NCBI GenBank assembly: GCA_900323505.1
Contig: OOIN01000040.1
Span: forward strand, 186,001-250,000
Direction of reading: 5' to 3'
Length of the DNA: 64,000 bases
DNA from: Ustilago trichophora
Taxonomy: Eukaryota > Basidiomycota > Ustilaginomycetes > Ustilaginales > Ustilaginaceae
A model generated the notes under the pieces. It searched no databases, was not told the origin of the DNA, and worked only from the letters and a program-made list of their open reading frames with translations. Positions 11,794 to 23,194 of the stretch are shown one piece after another. The stretch's first letter is position 1. Every line of letters starts with the position of its first letter. Position numbers and translations under genes: made by a program.

Positions 11794-12089
11794 TCATATC
11801 CTAAAAAATGGAAAATGCCAACTCGAAGCCACCGCCCGATGCCACCCCGGGTGGCTTCTCACTCATATCCTAGAAAAAAGAAAAATCCGTCATGAAGCCA
11901 CCCTCGAAGCCACCCCCGATCTGGCTGGCTTCGAGGGTGGGTTTTCATCGTAGCCACCCCGGGTGGCTTCATGGCTGGCTTCGATGGTGTAGCCACCCCA
12001 GGTGGCTTCCCGGCTGGCTTCTCAATGTAGCCACCCCGGGTGGCTTCGAGGGTGGCTTCACGTTGACATTTTTCTTTTCTTAGAATATC
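11794..12089. mobile_element. GCCACC-core inverted-repeat element (copy B, tandem or nested left ends)
   Basis: Two left ends of the same family lie in tandem at 11794 (TCATATCCTAAAAAATGG) and 11863 (TCATATCCTAGAAAAAAG). A single diverged right end lies near 12062-12089 (TTTTTCTTTTCTTAGAATAT). Between them the motif GCCACCCCGGGTGGCTTC or a close variant recurs at 11841, 11953, 11992 and 12030, interspersed with GGCTGGCTTC. No coding capacity. The arrangement suggests insertion of one copy into another or a partial duplication. Confidence 0.7.
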
Positions 12090-12387
12090 TTACGACTACT
12101 TTTCGCACAGTCAGAAGGAATTGCCCCATCAGATGAATGAAAATGAGCAGAGCTTTTCTAGGAAGGGTTTTCGCGGCGACGCAATATTCCTGTTTTTGAG
12201 GCAACGCAACATGTCATTCCTATTTTCGGCGCAGTAAGTTCTTCCTATTTTTGGGATAACCTATGAGTCTTGCTAATATGATTTTGTTCGGTAAGCTAAC
12301 AAGCCTCCATAAGTTTGACAGTTCTGGGCAGACATCGCCTGAATCTTTCATGACGAGCAAGAAAGTGTACAAATAATATTTAAGTTG

Positions 12388-12551
12388 ACGGGACCGGCCC
12401 ATTAACGGGTCAGGCCCATTACTGGGTCACCAAAACAAATTTTGCGAAAAGTGTTCAAAACATTTGAAGTAATGAGTGGAAGTACAAAAGCTCCTCAAAA
12501 ATGTATTGGCGACCCACTAATGGGCCTGACCCTTTAATGGGCCAGTCCCGT
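12388..12551. mobile_element. MITE-like element with ~42-bp terminal inverted repeats (GGCCCATTA family)
   Basis: This 164-bp segment begins ACGGGACCGGCCCATTAA and ends with the complement of ACGGGACTGGCCCATTAA. The arms continue through GGGTCAGGCCCATTA and TGGGTC, with about four mismatches in 42 bp. The centre is AT-rich and non-coding. No convincing target-site duplication was found. Confidence 0.75.
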
Positions 12552-12587
12552 TACAGAGAGGAGTCCTGAGTTCCCATTCATGATTTG

Positions 12588-12650
12588 GAAGCCACCGTCC
12601 GTAGCCACCCAGGGTGGCTTCGGGTTGGCGTCTCCCTCCATTTTTTGCAA
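12588..12650. repeat. Fragment of the GCCACC family
   Basis: Contains GAAGCCACCGTCC and GTAGCCACCCAGGGTGGC (motif at 12604) followed by a T-rich end. It looks like a short or decayed copy of the same family as elements A and B. Confidence 0.55.
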
Positions 12651-12870
12651 TGATAAAACAGAATAAGCGAGGTGTCTTACGTGCAAGAAACGTGACTGGC
12701 CCCGTTAATGGGCCACTTTCGTGCGTACATACGAATAATCATAAATACTCTTTTGCATTTTGCTAGCCATTTGGCATGCAAAGGAAAATCCATCCAATTC
12801 ATGAACTGTGGCACTTTGATTTTGGAGCTGGCCGGTCAAGGACCCGTCATTCAAATAAAAAACGCACATG

Positions 12871-13048
12871 ACGTGACTCGCGAATTGAAGGGGTCAGGCC
12901 TCTTATAGTTAGGTCACTAACACGATTTTTTGGAAGCACCTGTGACTTACTTGACTTTCAGCTCAAAAGTTGGACACTCACGCTTATCATGATTGCAAAA
13001 GTTGTATCGGTGACCCGCTGATGGGCCCGACCCGGTAATGGGCCAGTC
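12871..13048. mobile_element. Degenerate second copy of the GGCCCATTA MITE family
   Basis: The right end (GGTGACCCGCTGATGGGCC, then CCGGTAATGGGCCAGTCA) clearly matches the right end of the 12388-12551 element. The left end (GGGGTCAGGCC, AGGTCACTAA) is weaker. A further lone piece, TGGCCCCGTTAATGGGCCA, lies at about 12697-12715. The boundaries are approximate. Confidence 0.5.
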
Positions 13049-13103
13049 AGGCCAAGCTGTCCCCCAAAAAGAGGACGTTGTCCGGGGAAGAACCTTAGGA
13101 ACC

Positions 13104-13136
13104 ACTCACAGCTTACTCACAGCTTACTCAGAGCTT
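13104..13136. repeat. 11-bp tandem repeat, three units
   Basis: Three head-to-tail units of ACTCACAGCTT, the third with one change (ACTCAGAGCTT). Confidence 0.85.
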
Positions 13137-13149
13137 ATAAATTGACCGA

Positions 13150-13262
13150 TTCGTCAAGGAGCCATCCTCAAAGCCCCTTCGAACTGGCTGGCTTCAAGTT
13201 GGACCACGTTACAGCCACCCGGGGTGGCTTCGTGCTGATTTTTTTTTTCCTTTTTTCAGGAT
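13150..13262. repeat. Fragment of the GCCACC family with right terminus
   Basis: Contains GGCTGGCTTC, the palindromic core GCCACCCGGGGTGGCTTC (13214) and a T-rich right end running into TTTTTTCAGGATGTGA, which resembles the right end of element A. It looks like a truncated copy. Confidence 0.6.
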
Positions 13263-13730
13263 GTGATCTTCCTTCACGACATTAATTTTGACGAGGGACG
13301 GGCTTTGTCTGCTGCCATGGCTCATGCCGGCCCGCATCTTTTTGAATTGCTTCGTGTCATGTATATTTGCAATTGCTAATTCTTGTCGGACTTCCACGTT
13401 CATAATCTCGGGAGTGAGTGCTTGGGTGCGTTCGCAGACGCAACGGTATGTTTCCTATGATGTATTGCTTCCTTAACCGCTGCCACATCGAGTCTTCTTT
13501 TTCCCCATCGGATACCATGCGGAACGATAGTGCATGTCGCGCATCATCGTATCAGCTTAGCCGGTCTTCTCGGTGAGTCTGTCGCAGCTTTGTAATGTGG
13601 ACAAGACGGGCAGAGGCTCGAGGCGGGGAGACGAGACAGAAGGCAAATCAAGACTGATCATCCCGCTTGCGCTCGAGAGGGAACGCCTCACTGGTTCACT
13701 AATCCCGTGCCGCAACCATCATACACGATG

Positions 13731-13737
<7 letters not shown>

Positions 13738-13816
<79 letters not shown>
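13738..13816. repeat. CA dinucleotide microsatellite
   Basis: An uninterrupted CA run of nearly 80 bp lies 80 bp downstream of the ALG3-GAA1 stop. It creates long low-complexity Thr-His frames that are not genes. Confidence 0.98.
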
Positions 13817-13821
<5 letters not shown>

Positions 13822-13894
13822 AGCTGCTCTGGATCAACTTGCGATCACGAGCGAAATTAAAGAGATCAAAGCACCAGGCGGTCAAATACATGTC

Positions 13895-16800
13895 TCAACC
13901 GCGCAGAATGACGCCCACTTGAGCCTGCAAGATGATCGGCAGGTATGCCACACAGACAATGGGCACTGTTGCTGACTTGAACAGCCTCCAATGCGTCATG
14001 AGCGTCTCTATATCGAGGTGTACTTTGAGCCCGATGATCCACGTCGCCACGACGGGATGGAAGAGTACGATCGATGGGCCCCGCAAGGAGCCGAGCCACG
14101 AGAAGGGAATGGGCTGAAGGGAGGACAAAGACGGGGTTTTGACACCTATCCTAAGAGCAGCATACGCCAGAAGGGCGAGTAACGTCGCCAGGGCAAAGTT
14201 GAGAACGCTCAGGATGGCTACCAGCATGCCGGCTTGGAGGTAGGCAAAGGCGAGAAGAAGCGAGCCGATTCGACGTGCGTGGTTGCGGGTGCAGCGGGAA
14301 CGCAGGATACCCGCTCCGACGATTGGGAAGACTATGAATACGGTTCTGTACAAGACAACGTCGTATGCCTGGAGAAGCGGGAAGAACGCGAAAGGTGCAA
14401 GCATCATGTCAGTGTTGGTTAGCATCTTGTGTCAAATCGCTATGATAGCAGCACAGAGAAGACTCACTCGTTTGGTGTGCGTTCCTCCTGTCTCCAAGAA
14501 GAGTACTTCACAATTGTAGAGCGCTGCAACACCGACCAGGATGGTAGAAATGACGCAGGCGAGCGTGGCGCCAATCGGCCTCATCGACTCCCGAAGTGCG
14601 TCTGCATGCTCCACCAGCTTTTGCTCCACCTTTTCTTCACCTCCACTCAGTGCGAGGTACTTCTTCACCACCTGATCGCGGTACCATCCTAACGTTGGTG
14701 TCTCTGGCTGTACATCGCTCTCCCCAGTTCCTGCCGGCCCAAGACTTGACAGCACAGCCTCGCGCTTCTGCTTGGACACTTTTTCCTCGGCAAACCACAT
14801 CGCCAGCCCACTGATTGTGAGCGAGATCGAAAGGAAGAGAGGGATCAAAATCGCCGTACCGATCGGCACGAATCTGCGTGGGTTGAGCAGCAGGTAGAAG
14901 AATTGCGAATGATGCAGTCTCTCCAACAGATTTGACATGGATCGGACGAACGATTCGATGAGTCTGCCCATGTGGAAGAATCCATACGGTCCCGCGGCAG
15001 GAACGGCGTACAGGGTGATTGCGTCGATGTGGTGTCTTTGGAAGAAGCCGTGCGGCCCACTGGACTGTCCGGAGACGCCAAAGCCGACCTGTCGCAAGGC
15101 GGAACGCACTCCAGCTTCGTAGTTGCCGAGTTCGTACTCCACATCGGAGCGCAGTCGGACACCCCACTTTCGAGCCAGATTCCGTAGAGGCTCCTTGACG
15201 AGTGACCTGGCTGGATTGGCTCCAAACCTCACCGGCATGCCACCTGCCACGCTGTCCGCAATACGCACAACGGTGTTGATCACATCCATGTTTGGCAGCT
15301 GACCATCAAATCCTTCGTACTGAACCTCGAGGGCTGAGAACGAGTCTGCAGGATAGTCGATCGAGATCGCATTCCACACCTGCGAACCTCCCGCAGACAC
15401 AGGATCCACTTTGAGCCCATCGGGTACACTCCCAAAGTAAGCCGAGGACCACGCATGAATGCCCTCAAGATGACCATCGCTGACGACAAAGATCAGATCC
15501 TTGCTCAGGTGCGCTTGCGTTGAGAGGTAGCGCGCCAGAGCAAGGACAGAAGCGACACCACGAACGTTGATCCTTCCTCGAGCGTCGATTGTAGATGTCT
15601 CGGTCGCATTATCGGCAGGTGCAAAAGGGTCGTCGTGACCTTGCCAACGACTGCGCCAACTGGCGGTGAGAATGAGGGCTTCACGACCGTCAATGCGCGG
15701 CGTTGCTGACCTGGCATAGACATTTATACCGGCCAAAGCTGAGTCCTTTCCTTGCAGACTGATATCGTGCTGATAGGGCTGTCGATTGGCCTGCAAGCCA
15801 TACGATTGGAGTTCGGAGTAGACAAAGTCAGCACGCTCTGCACTGCTCGCGCCGCTCAAGAAAGCGACTTTCTCGGAAAGCATGTCGGCGTAGGTGACGT
15901 CAAAGTAGTCCCAGTAGACGCGGGCTTGTCCTGGTTGAAGAGCATTTTCGTCCACATACGTGCCCTTGGAGACGGGCGACTGCGGATGAGGCACAACAAA
16001 AATCAGTGCAATGCCGAGCACAACGAGCAGCGGTCGGAGGAGGAGCGAAATGTGTCCGAGAAGTGCAAGTACTCGACGGCGAGTGGCGATACGGCGTTGG
16101 AAGGCCTCTCGCAGCTTTGCTTCCTTGACAGCTTTGACTTGGCGGGCTTCTGCCAAACGCTGTAGAGCCTCCTCGCGACGTGCGCTGGTTTCTTCGGAAT
16201 CTGAAAAGGACGCTGTTTCGGCATCGGCGTTGAACGCCTGCTTGCGGCTCAGTCGCTGGTCGTCGGTCGAGAGCAAGTTGTCCACCTCATCTTCCTCCTC
16301 CTCGCGGGCAGTCGAGTCAATCGGACCTTTGTTTGTGACAAGGCTCGGCAAGGTGAAGCAGCCGAGCACGAGCAACACATGACAGGCCAGAAGTACCGTG
16401 GATGAAGTCTCAGTGGAAGGAAAGACATTCCAGCACCACTCTAGCGCCATCGGCAACATCAACTTGACCGCCACCGGAAGCTTTGAGAACCACAGCAGCA
16501 AGGGCACTTGGTGAAAGTACCACGAGTAAAACTGGTAGTGCAAGCTGCGCGAGCAGAGGATGCCGACGACGTTCGAGGTGAATGTGCAGCAGAGGATCGC
16601 AATCTTGGAAGATCGACTGAGGGCGGTAGGCTTTGTCGAAAGGTTCTGGAAGATCCACTTTGGACCGTTGGTGCCGATTGCTGTCCAGCGAAAGAGGCCG
16701 AAGAGGGCGATTAGGAGGAGATGGAGGCCAAGAAGGCCTTTTGCAAAGTGCTGAGATAGGAACGTCTCTTCGGGGATAAAGCGCCAATTGACGGTCCAGA

Positions 16801-17545
16801 CGTAGAGAAATATTCTGGAGAAGTCGAACGCATTGGTGAAGTATTTGTGAGCATCGTGCATCGTGAAAGGTAGAGAGATGGCAGCCTGTACAAGAGCGAT
16901 AATTGAGATGTACGAGACTGCACCTGTCAGACCGGTATAGACGAACGCTGCCGCCGCGATGCCAGGCAAGAAGAGAAGGACGTTCATCTTGATCCCCAAA
17001 CCCACGCTGAAGAGCAACGCTGAGACCTTCCATCTCGCATCTACGGCTGCATAAAGCGCGAGGTAAACTAAGAGGATGGAGATAGGGTCGTTAAACATGC
17101 GCAGCAAGAAGATTGAGTGCATTCTCTTGGATAATATCAACGGGAGGACAGCGATAGGTGGCATGCCTGCTTGTCGGTACAGCAGAGCCACGATGAGATT
17201 GGTTGCGGTTGCAAGCGCCGCAAAGACGTTTTGCGCAGGCAAGATGTTCTTTCCTCCATCTGTGAGCCAGTGGAAGAAAGAGTAGACGTAGAGATGGACG
17301 GCTGGGTAGACGCAAGGCCCGCTTCCACCTTCTGGGTCGAGCTTGGCATAGTCACGTTCACCATCGAGGAAGAGGGCTGCTTGGCCCACGTAAGTCTGAA
17401 AATCGATTTCGGTGAAGCTGATACGTCGGATCACAAGCTGCGACAGTACTACTGAAGCGATTGTCAAGGCAGGAAGCGCAAACGTGTAGCCATAGTCTTC
17501 GAGACAGACGCGGCGCAACCAGGCGACTGCTGAGGAAGGCTGCAT
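13895..17545 (-). CDS. ALG3-GAA1 fusion: dolichyl-P-Man mannosyltransferase joined to GPI transamidase subunit
   Basis: Two exons, 17545-14468 and 14368-13895, with a 99-nt intron (GTGAGT donor, CTAAC/CTGAC branch-like sites, pyrimidine tract, CTCCAG acceptor); 1183 residues from the first ATG. Residues 1-407 are ALG3: FTEIDFQTYVGQAALFLDGER, GSGPCVYPAVH and many membrane segments. ALG3 adds the alpha-1,3-mannose to Man5GlcNAc2-PP-dolichol in the ER lumen. A charged linker (408-485, with REEEEDEVDN and an Arg/Lys/Ala helix) follows. It runs without break into GAA1: first membrane segment, YVDENALQPGQARVYW, a luminal peptidase-like domain (DLIFVVSDGHLEGIHAWSSAYFG) and C-terminal membrane segments. 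GAA1 belongs to the GPI-transamidase complex. No in-frame Met or stop lies in the linker, so GAA1 has no start of its own. A shorter 42-nt intron is the main splice alternative. Confidence 0.85.
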
Positions 17546-18035
17546 GGCGGTTTTTGGCGGCAAGCCGAGTCAGAAGAGGAAGGGGGATTGAAGCCAGGTC
17601 CTAAGCGTATGCCATGCTGTTGCGGCGCTGTGTTGCAACCAGCAGCGACGCAAAGAAGGGAGGTGGTAGAATGAAGGCCGAGAAGATGATGTGGTGTTGG
17701 TGGTCACCAACTTGGAGGGAATGGGATTTCGCGTCGAGAAGAACAAGAAAGTGTTGATCTGCATGTGATGGATTTTGCCGGTCAGAGCGTCACGGCAACC
17801 TTTTTTGGTTTCCCGATATCACACAGAAGCTTTCAACGCGATTTCTTTCACCGATCAAGCTGTGACAAACATGCTCACTCAACTGCTGTTATGATGCTCG
17901 TCCGCAGCCACATGTTGCACAATCAGGTACTCAAGAGACACAGAACGGCTGGAAGACATGTGGTCGCGATAGTCCGCGTGGATGTTGAGGTTGAATTGCA
18001 AAACTGCGCGTGGATTGCTGCTCATGGTTGGACTT
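17546..18035. other. Intergenic between TAF4 stop and ALG3-GAA1 start
   Basis: About 490 bp upstream of the ALG3-GAA1 gene, both neighbours on the minus strand. No further gene or repeat recognised. Confidence 0.5.
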
Positions 18036-19373
18036 CTATGCCTCCCTAGTCCTAAGCAATTGCTCATCACCAGCGCGTATCCTGTACAAGAGCGTTTCAC
18101 CACTGCCGTGCCCTGCTCCAGCCCTTCTCTCATACTCCAATGCAAATAACGCGTCACGAAGGGTCACCTTGAGCCTGGCCTGCCTCTCTTCCTCCTCCTT
18201 TGCTGCCTGACGAGCAGCCACGTCTCCCCACGCACCGGTGGAAGCTGCATTGGATCCACTGCCGGCGGAACCTGCATCACTTGCACCGGCTCCACTCCAG
18301 TTGGAGATGGCTGGCTGCGGAGCAAACTTTGGCTTGGGTAGACGGCTCGGTGTATCCGCACCGCCTGCTTCTGCCTTGGCCTTCTTACCTCCCAGCGGGC
18401 TGAAGGTGGTTGGGAACGTGGATCCTCCAGACAGCCAAGAATACTTTGACGATCCACCACCCAGGTTTCGCATCGCCGTGCTGTCTGCCAACCTCTTTCG
18501 CACGTCCTCAGACATGTTTCTCGCTGCGACACCTGGTCCGATCTTCTTGGGCCTCTTCCTGCTGTCTCCCTTTGGCGTACCTGTACCGTCGTCCATGTCC
18601 ATATCGCCGTCACCGCCATATCCTGCTGCAAGTGCAGAGGACTCCTCGTCTCTCGCAAGACGTTCGCGACGCCTGCGTGCTTCTTCACCCCTCTCTGCCT
18701 TTTCGAGTGCTGCAAGCTGCTTGATGGGGTCGCTCAGAATCTGCTCGTGATACATGGGTTGCGATGTGGACGGGTACATAGGTGGTGGATGTTGATGTGA
18801 CGACCAGCTTCGATGGCGCGATGAAGCAATCATGCTTTCGAGCACGTTCTTCAATCGTGTCCTCGCTGCCAGTGAGAGGTAGTTGAGGACAGCTGCGTCG
18901 ACACTCAAGCCATGTTCTTGTGCAAGAGTATGCACTTTGTATGCAAGTGGGTAGACTTGCAAGAAGAGCTCGTCGTCATCGGGCTGTGCTGCTTTGTCGC
19001 GTGCATTTTGGGACTGCTCCATGAGCTCTCGACGTTGGATGGCCTCTTCCTCTGCTTGCAAGTCCACACCTGAAGCGCCCATCACGTCGACTAGGCTGTC
19101 AAAGTTGTCCTTCTGTTCCGGCGCAGCAGGGCCAGCTTTCGCACTGGCTGATGCCTGAGTGGTGCCAGCATCGATGAAGTTGGAAGCGCCGTTCATGGAT
19201 GGACCTGCGGCAGACGTATCCGCATGATCAGCTTTGAATCGCTTGGCTAGCGGTACCGATGAATTGGAGCGCTCTCTGCCGCCTTGTGCCTTGGAAGACT
19301 GTGCTGTTATTGACGCATCATTGAAGGGTGTTTGTGGTGCATGAGGGCTGCTGGCTACCGGCGAGGAAGCCAT
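18036..19373 (-). CDS. TAF4: TFIID subunit TAF4
   Basis: An intronless 445-residue frame with ATG at 19373. The N-terminus is low-complexity. Residues ~85-200 hold the histone-fold-like region (NFDSLVDVMGASGVDLQAEEEAI, then YPLAYKVHTLAQEHGLSV). The C-terminal domain has AALEKAERGEEARRRRERL, KKIGPGVAARNMSEDVRKRLADSTAMRNLGG and the closing VTLRDALFALEYERR with GHGSGETLLYRI, typical of TAF4. TAF4 pairs with TAF12 and helps organise TFIID at RNA polymerase II core promoters. At this length it is closer to fungal TAF4 than to the long animal proteins. Confidence 0.93.
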   Translation of the reverse strand: MASSPVASSPHAPQTPFNDASITAQSSKAQGGRERSNSSVPLAKRFKADHADTSAAGPSMNGASNFIDAGTTQASASAKAGPAAPEQKDNFDSLVDVMGASGVDLQAEEEAIQRRELMEQSQNARDKAAQPDDDELFLQVYPLAYKVHTLAQEHGLSVDAAVLNYLSLAARTRLKNVLESMIASSRHRSWSSHQHPPPMYPSTSQPMYHEQILSDPIKQLAALEKAERGEEARRRRERLARDEESSALAAGYGGDGDMDMDDGTGTPKGDSRKRPKKIGPGVAARNMSEDVRKRLADSTAMRNLGGGSSKYSWLSGGSTFPTTFSPLGGKKAKAEAGGADTPSRLPKPKFAPQPAISNWSGAGASDAGSAGSGSNAASTGAWGDVAARQAAKEEEERQARLKVTLRDALFALEYERRAGAGHGSGETLLYRIRAGDEQLLRTREA

Positions 19374-20025
19374 TGTGATGTGGGACAGCGTTGACTGAGC
19401 TTTTTCGAGACTGATGCGAATTGATTCTGGTGCAAGTGGGGGAAGGTATTTGTCTGTGGACGCTCGAGGCCGAACTGTGGATGAAGTGATTGGGAACGTA
19501 TTAGCGAGTGTGTACTACTGACGGTCAGAATCAGCTTGGTGCGTCGGAAGCGGGAAGATAGGGACGCAGATAGTGTGATGAGAGAGAGAGGAAGAGGGAT
19601 GAGTTGCGAGTGGAGTGTTTGAGCTGAAGCAGATGCGTGCGATTTTCGGATTACGGGAAAAAAGTCAGCTCGACCAAGAAGAGACGCGTCTTTCAAATGC
19701 AGTTGACACAATTCAACATGACGCTCTCTCACACGACGCAACTTGAACATCTTGGATTCTACTGATCTCAATCCCATCGGCAGACTCATTCAAATCAGAA
19801 AGATCTTTGGGCGACTGTATATGATAGAGACAGGACCGCTCCGATGTGCTGCTCGGTATTTGTAGAGCTGTGGCCTGACTTAGTAGCAAGTTTTCTGAGT
19901 CTGTGCTTTCTGTTTGTGATTGCTTCCTAAGTACAACACACGAATCCTAGGCCATGATCTGTTGAAGCGTGGGCAACTAAGATGATGCCACGGGTCTTCT
20001 CGAGCTTTTGAGGAAGCAATCGCAT
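19374..20025. other. Intergenic upstream of TAF4
   Basis: About 650 bp between the TAF4 start and the GOT1 stop. It has purine-rich stretches such as GAGAGAGAGGAAGAGG near 19580. No gene, RNA or repeat family recognised. Confidence 0.5.
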
Positions 20026-20733
20026 CTAGACAGCCGATTGACGAGATCCTGCGAGCCTGTCCAGTACCTGGATTCGAATAAAAACAAGCAAAGTGATCAA
20101 GCTCGTTGGGTCAGTCGCTATTCCATCCAGCATTCAGAGGTCTTTGAAGCGTCAAGTAGCTTGAACTTACGGCTGCGACACCTGGAAGAGATAGCACGTT
20201 GCCAATGACAGGAAGTTGCCGGAGGAAGTTGAGAATGACTGGGAAGAAGTCTCTGTATTTGCCAAAGCGTCAAGGATCGTGACATCAGTCAACGTCAGAA
20301 TCAGTATCATATCTCGCATCATCCCCAGTTCAAAGATGATGACGTACCCAAAGAGATTGAGAAATCCAAATGCTTCTACGAGCATTCCAATGACAGCCCA
20401 TTTGCAAAAGACGAGGAACATGCCGGCAAAGAAGCAGATTGTACCCCTAATCTTTTGTTTCCTCGCGAAAAAGTAGAAGGTCTTTTGGGGTCCGATGAGA
20501 AGTGCAATACCCGCCGTGAAGAGGACATTTCCGAGTGCAAGCAAGGCGGCGTCGAAGAAGAGAAGGATGCCGACAAAGATGAAGAATGTGCCAAACGACA
20601 CCAGGCCCGCGCCGATTTCTGTTCAGAACCACAAGTGAGGCACGTACTTCAAGGTCAGCTTTCCAACGCCTGACAGAGATTCAACGATCGGTATATGGGA
20701 GCTTGACTTACTCTGTTGATCTGTGAGCCACAT
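20026..20733 (-). CDS. GOT1: Golgi transport membrane protein Got1
   Basis: Four exons: 20733-20712, 20618-20348, 20252-20171 and 20067-20026, with introns of 93, 95 and 103 nt, all with GTAAGT- or GTACGT-type donors. The spliced product is 138 residues. It starts MWLTDQQKIGAGLVSFGTFF, crosses the membrane four times, contains LLFFDAALLALGNVLF and the conserved NLFGDFFPVILNFLRQLPVIGN, and ends VLDRLAGSRQSAV. Length and ends match the Got1 family (~138 residues). Got1 is a tetraspan protein of ER/Golgi membranes involved in COPII-related transport. The 22-nt first exon and 42-nt last exon are easily missed by gene finders; the call rests on phase-consistent splicing that restores family sequence at each junction. 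Confidence 0.95.
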
Positions 20734-21137
20734 TTCGTTTTGTATGTATGATGGTTGCTTGGTGGAGGGAAGGGCCAGAGGAGGATCAACACAACTGTAG
20801 GTAACTAGGCAAGTCAACGCGTTCAGAAAGCGGCATTCGGGCGCTTGCTGGCGGCTTTGTTTCAATTTCCCAAGCTACGCACCTCGTCCGTCTTCCGAAT
20901 TTCCCAAGTTTTGGAGCGCAGTTCCACGTCGATTCTTCTCAAGGCAATGCAACTCACAGCCTCACATGTTCGCACACTTTGACACGATGACGAATCATCG
21001 AATACGTGTAACAGTTGAGTACAGTGTTAGACTGGGGTTGCGGGACTACAACATTGTTGCGGTGGTACAAGTACAGACAGAGAGGCAGAGAGAGAAAGAG
21101 GAGAAAAGGAAAAGGTGACACGCGGATGCTGAAATCT
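20734..21137. other. Intergenic upstream of GOT1
   Basis: About 400 bp between the GOT1 start and the stop of the LIM-domain-binding gene. A purine-rich run (AGAGAGGCAGAGAGAGAAAG) lies near 21075. Nothing else recognised. Confidence 0.5.
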
Positions 21138-23151
21138 TCATCGCTGCCTCTTGGCAGGGTTGTTGGTGTGTGCTAGCTTGGGACTTGGGCTAGGTGCCGT
21201 CTTTCCCTTTCGTTTAAGCCCAGAGACACCGTTGACCACACTCGGTGATGCGTGGTTGGATGTGGTTCCGTTGTCGGTGGGTCCGCCTTGTGCACTCGGT
21301 GGTCGACCGGGCATCTGCGAGGGTGTTGGCGCACTGTTGGGCGGTCCCTGCTGGCTTGCACCGTTGCTATCTGCTGAAGCTGTCTGCGATCCAGGTCGTC
21401 CCGATTGCATCTCTCTATATTGGGTGGCAAACTTGCGCAGGGAATCAATGGGGCCCAGCTTGTCGCGCGTGCTCAAATCGATGAGATCGCGCAACTGACA
21501 GACGCTCTCGGTGATTTCGAGGCAGCGCATGGCACGCAGACTGATACCGTACTCGTTGACCGGATAGTCGGGCAGAAACGTCTTTTCGACCGACACGGTG
21601 TAGCCGCTTTGGCTCTTGACATCATCGTCTCCCGAGCCAGATGCCTCCTCGGTCTTGATCAGAGGGTCGCCGTTCTCGTCGCGTTTTGTGTCGTCTTCGC
21701 CATCTTTGCGAGCACCGGCACCTCTGGCTTGACCTTTCTTGGTGCCGTTCTGGTTGCTGTTACTGCTGCTGTCGCCTGTGCTGAGGATGTTGGCAACCAA
21801 GCTGTTGGGAAGAGGATGGTCTACTTTCGACTTTTGAATGGCAACGCGTGGAATGTAGCCAGTATGAGCATGTACCGTAAAGTCGAGAGATTCTAGACGC
21901 AACTGAATGTCCATCTTTCCGGGCTCGCCTGGTTGCGCTGAGGCCCAAGGAACGAACGATGCGCGCAGTAGACCCGACATCTGCACCTGCCAACCGCTGT
22001 CAAAGCTAGACACGAAAGTCGCCTTGGTAGCATCGACCTGATGCGTCACATTGGCTGAGGGAAAACTGTTGAGGTACTTGTGCGAGGCAGGCGGAGGTGG
22101 AAGAGGGTTGACGGGAGGCCAGCCGGTATGAAACTCTCTTGGGTTCTCGAGCTGAAGCTGAGTAGAACGGAGGCCTGAGACGTAGTTGGTGAGCAGATAG
22201 CGGGGCAAGACACTGGTGGGCACCTCGAAGCCCTTTTGTTCGCGCGAAGTGGCATTCCAGAGGATGAGGCGGAAGACACCATTGGGGATGAAGAACTCGT
22301 TGACAAACGAGCGCCAGTAGTCGATATCCCCACGGTTGCTGCCTGAACCGAGCCCTTCAGAGTACTGGAGAAGTCTCAACACACCAGACCCAGATGGAAA
22401 CTGGGACTGAAGCTGAGGATTGGGACCGGGACCGGGAGCGGGAGCGCCTACTATGCTGTCGACGGAAGCAAGACCCGAGGGGACCGGGCCGTTGACCATG
22501 GGAGGCGCATTTGGTGCGACGTTCGAGTTGGGCCCGGCAAGGTTGGGAGGCAGCTGATTCGCGGTGGGGGAAGTGGTGGTAGGACGAGCGAGGGGAGTAG
22601 GCTGGGGCGCAGGGGCTGGCTGAAGAGACGGAGTAGGTGCAGCAGAGGGCGGCCTAGTATGTGTGGGTGTAGGAGGACCTTGATTGAGTGGGACTGAAGC
22701 CTGTCGAAGTGGCATGGGACCGTTGACTTGAGGACTGGGAACGGATGAGCCGGCAGCGGGAGGAGCGGAAGCAGCCGATGTCGAATTCTGCATGGGATGC
22801 GCAGCGTGAGAAATGGGAGTGGGCGTTCGATGAGGACCAGGCTGAGCGGGGCGCTGAGCAAGAATGTTGGGCATGGGACTGTTATGCGCTGTCGTAGGCT
22901 GGGAGTTGGAAGCTGTCTGTAGGCCGGGGCCAGACTGAGGCTGCGAGTGTTGCTGATGCATGGGAGGAGCGGAGGAGGACTGTGATTGCTGCTGTTGGGA
23001 CTGCTGAGCCTGTGGATGCGAATGTAAGGTGACCTGGGGCGGTGCAGCCATGTGTTGTTGCTGTTGCTGCTGCAACAAGACTTGGTGATGCTGCTGTGGG
23101 GTGTGCGGCGGCTGATGTGGATTTGGTTGTTGCTGCTGCTGTTGCTGCTGG

Positions 23152-23194
<43 letters not shown>

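Noticed and set aside
14369..14467. Alternative 42-nt intron in the GAA1 part (acceptor at the ACACAAG site)
   Set aside because: It keeps the frame but is shorter than any other intron here. The 99-nt version has a branch-like site, a pyrimidine tract and a typical length.
16003..16224. Possible separate start for GAA1 at an ATG in the linker
   Set aside because: That ATG is out of frame with GAA1 and leads to an unrelated short product.
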